Below, one piece after another: positions 6,102-7,126 of a stretch of 7,126 nucleotides of DNA. The notes under the pieces are model-generated. The model worked only from the letters and a program-made list of their open reading frames with translations. It was not told the origin of the DNA and ran no database searches. Each line of letters opens with the position of its first letter. The stretch's first letter is position 1. The position numbers and the translations under genes are program-made. The stretch spans positions 1 through 7,126 of the forward strand of contig JAFDKD010000263.1 in NCBI GenBank assembly GCA_019307165.1. Direction: 5' to 3'. The stretch comes from Deltaproteobacteria bacterium. GTDB taxonomy: Bacteria; Desulfobacterota; DSM-4660; Desulfatiglandales; Desulfatiglandaceae.

Positions 6102-6623
6102 CTACCTAAACACCAGATCCAAATTCATGTCTGCGGCCAAGTCCTCCAGAACCGCCTTCACCTGGGAGATGGGGGTGCCGGCGGGCACGGCCGCTTCCAG
6201 GTCCAGATTGAAGAGCGGCGCGCCCGAAAGGGGGGCCTGGGACACCTGGGTGTTCAGTGCGAGGACATTGACATCATAGCTTCGCAGGATGCGGACCACT
6301 TTCTGAACGATGCCGGGGTGGTCCATGGCCGTGACTTCGACGATCAGGGGGAGGGCGGGCTCCGCCTTTTGTGAGGCCGGGTCGTCGGCCTCGTGGAGCG
6401 AGACCTCGAGCCCGACCTTTTCCAGCCGGTTCATGTCGACCCGGATTTTTTTGAGTTGGTCTTTAGTGCATGAGAACAAGATCATGACGGAGAACCTTCC
6501 TCCCATCACCGCCATTCGGCTGTCCTCGATGTTCGCATGATGCTCGAACAGAAGGGTGGAGACATCGTCTGCAATGCCCGGCCGGTCTTTTCCCACACAG
6601 GTAAGGATCATGTATTGTTTCAT
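6102..6623 (-). CDS. Tandem ACT-domain protein, GcvR-like regulator
   Basis: This intact 173-residue protein is made of two ACT domains. The first (~4-75) has LTCVGKDRPGIADDVSTLL and the second (~92-170) has VEVTAMDHPGIVQKVVRIL. The (K/D)(R/H)PGI loop is the usual small-molecule (amino acid) binding turn of ACT domains. The arrangement and length match GcvR, the glycine-cleavage repressor partner, and related proteins in bacteria that lack the enteric gcv regulation. Proteins of this type bind glycine or other amino acids and act through a protein partner rather than DNA, in the cytoplasm. ATG 6623 follows an AGGAG at 6634-6638 with ten bases between. The next gene downstream begins within about 11 to 110 bases, depending on its start, so co-transcription is possible although the functions look unrelated. 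No gcv genes are visible here, so the exact role is uncertain. Confidence 0.88.
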   Translation of the reverse strand: MKQYMILTCVGKDRPGIADDVSTLLFEHHANIEDSRMAVMGGRFSVMILFSCTKDQLKKIRVDMNRLEKVGLEVSLHEADDPASQKAEPALPLIVEVTAMDHPGIVQKVVRILRSYDVNVLALNTQVSQAPLSGAPLFNLDLEAAVPAGTPISQVKAVLEDLAADMNLDLVFR

Positions 6624-6816
6624 CGGTATTTGGCTCCTCTGAAAAAAGGTGTCGGGTGTCCCCGCACAAGGACGGCGGGATCTCCGCTACGCTCCGACAA
6701 GTCTGATCGAGCAGGAAACTTCATGGAGACGGCAGTAGCCTCAAGGGCTGGGGGAGCGGCAAGTCTAATCGTGGAAGACACGTTTCCTTATAACAAGACA
6801 TAACACCCGTTCGGTG
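6624..6816. other. Upstream region of the ACT gene, no gene seen
   Basis: No frame on either strand looks protein-like. Two partly related 12-base segments occur as a direct repeat, caagtctgatcg at 6698-6709 and caagtctaatcg at 6760-6771. A ggtgtcgggtgtcc stretch near 6648 loosely resembles the aggtgtca motifs further on. I could not identify a promoter with confidence. Confidence 0.4.
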
Positions 6817-6890
6817 TCGCGGTTAAAACCGCTCCTACGGGCCCGTGGCAATGCGCGGGACCGTTGCTGTAGGAGCGGCTTTAGCCGCGA
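6817..6890. repeat. Head-to-head pair of REP-type palindromes (BIME-like)
   Basis: Bases 6817-6838 and 6869-6890 are inverted copies, matching at 20 of 22 positions. Each copy is itself a short hairpin (gcggttttaaccgc on the complement of the first, gcggctttagccgc in the second), followed or preceded by the gtaggagcgg head familiar from REP elements of Pseudomonas and other proteobacteria. The ~30 bases between contain cccgtgg and cgcggg, which can pair in part. Such pairs are thought to be spread by RAYT transposases and can act as transcript-end structures or protein-binding sites. Confidence 0.75.
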
Positions 6891-6926
6891 TGGGATACGG
6901 CATCTACTTCCATGAAGTTTCACAAG

Positions 6927-7041
6927 AGGTGTCAACAGATAATGCGCCCCGGTGTAATGCCGGTAAAGAGACGCATTCTCAGCATTCCGGACCCGCTATT
7001 GCAAAGCAATGGCCTGACTGACACCTGAACGCTGACACCTG
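6927..7041. repeat. Inverted and direct copies of an aggtgtca motif around a short hairpin
   Basis: aggtgtca at 6927-6934 is repeated in inverse orientation as tgacacct at 7019-7026 and 7033-7040. The latter two lie in a direct repeat of ctgacacctg (7018-7027 and 7032-7041). Between them, 6995-7013 can form a small hairpin (gctattgc-aaa-gcaatggc, one T:G pair). The motif resembles the core of the inverted repeats that flank the RAYT remnant at 3738-3980, so this may be another decayed element of that kind. No transposase signature is seen between the arms. Confidence 0.4.
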
Positions 7042-7126
7042 GCACCCGGTTGTCGAAAATAACTTCGCGTTTTCCCTGGTCAATCCCCCATGTATTTAAC
7101 GCCCCATTGCCTCGTAGTGTTCCCGT

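Noticed and set aside
6024..6374. 116-residue plus-strand frame opposite the ACT gene
   Set aside because: It is antisense to a well-supported ACT domain pair, with GC-driven open frame and no domain similarity.
6817..6890. CRISPR array or intrinsic terminator
   Set aside because: There are only two copies and they are in inverse orientation, with no spacer series and no T-run after either stem. They fit REP palindromes better.
7096..7126. Possible last codons of a minus-strand gene (reading REHYEAMGR then stop)
   Set aside because: Only ten codons are visible, too few to support a gene. The sequence beyond the window edge would settle it.

Overview
The window looks like chromosomal accessory DNA from a Gram-negative bacterium. 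A deltaproteobacterial (Desulfobacterota-like) host is my best guess, because NHL-repeat/RHS fusion proteins, RAYT/REP elements and GcvR-like tandem ACT proteins are common together there. This is an inference from protein style, not a database match. Most of the DNA is of middling to high GC, but roughly 2820-3440 is conspicuously AT-rich.

Region 1 (1-3338, plus strand) is the 3' part of a large RHS/YD-repeat gene. It enters the window inside NHL repeats, runs through RHS repeats, suffers a frame change at about 1531-1551 inside an inverted repeat, and continues in the next frame to a classic RHS core ending in a DPDGL motif. Behind the core is an AT-rich C-terminal tip of about 86 residues. 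Four bases after the stop comes a small AT-rich gene for a three-helix membrane protein. This is the layout of a polymorphic toxin tip with its immunity gene, though I recognise neither protein.

Region 2 (3339-3980) carries no intact gene. It has a nested inverted repeat of about 120 bases that contains a strong intrinsic terminator. It also has a decayed REP-associated tyrosine transposase (RAYT) of which only the N-terminal signature survives, bracketed by inverted copies of a 12-base core (aagggtgtcagg).

Region 3 (3981-4337, plus) is a DUF3237 gene lacking its N-terminus. The loss begins where the RAYT-side inverted repeat ends. Its stop codon overlaps the stop of the convergent glycosyltransferase.

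Region 4 (6623 down to 4334, minus strand) is a three-gene run: an intact tandem-ACT GcvR-like regulator, a class I SAM methyltransferase that breaks off after its SAM-binding half, and an intact GT4-type glycosyltransferase. A shifted frame downstream of the methyltransferase break ends in an ATGA overlap with the glycosyltransferase start. This suggests the two were once translationally coupled and that the methyltransferase has lost an internal segment.

Region 5 (6624-7126) is non-coding as far as I can see. It contains a head-to-head pair of REP-type palindromes and several copies of an aggtgtca motif related to the RAYT-flanking repeats.

Overall, the window shows four degraded or interrupted genes (RHS, RAYT, DUF3237, methyltransferase) beside three that look intact (small membrane protein, glycosyltransferase, ACT regulator). 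It reads as a region shaped by repeat-driven rearrangement. The most interesting candidate system is the RHS tip with its adjacent membrane protein.
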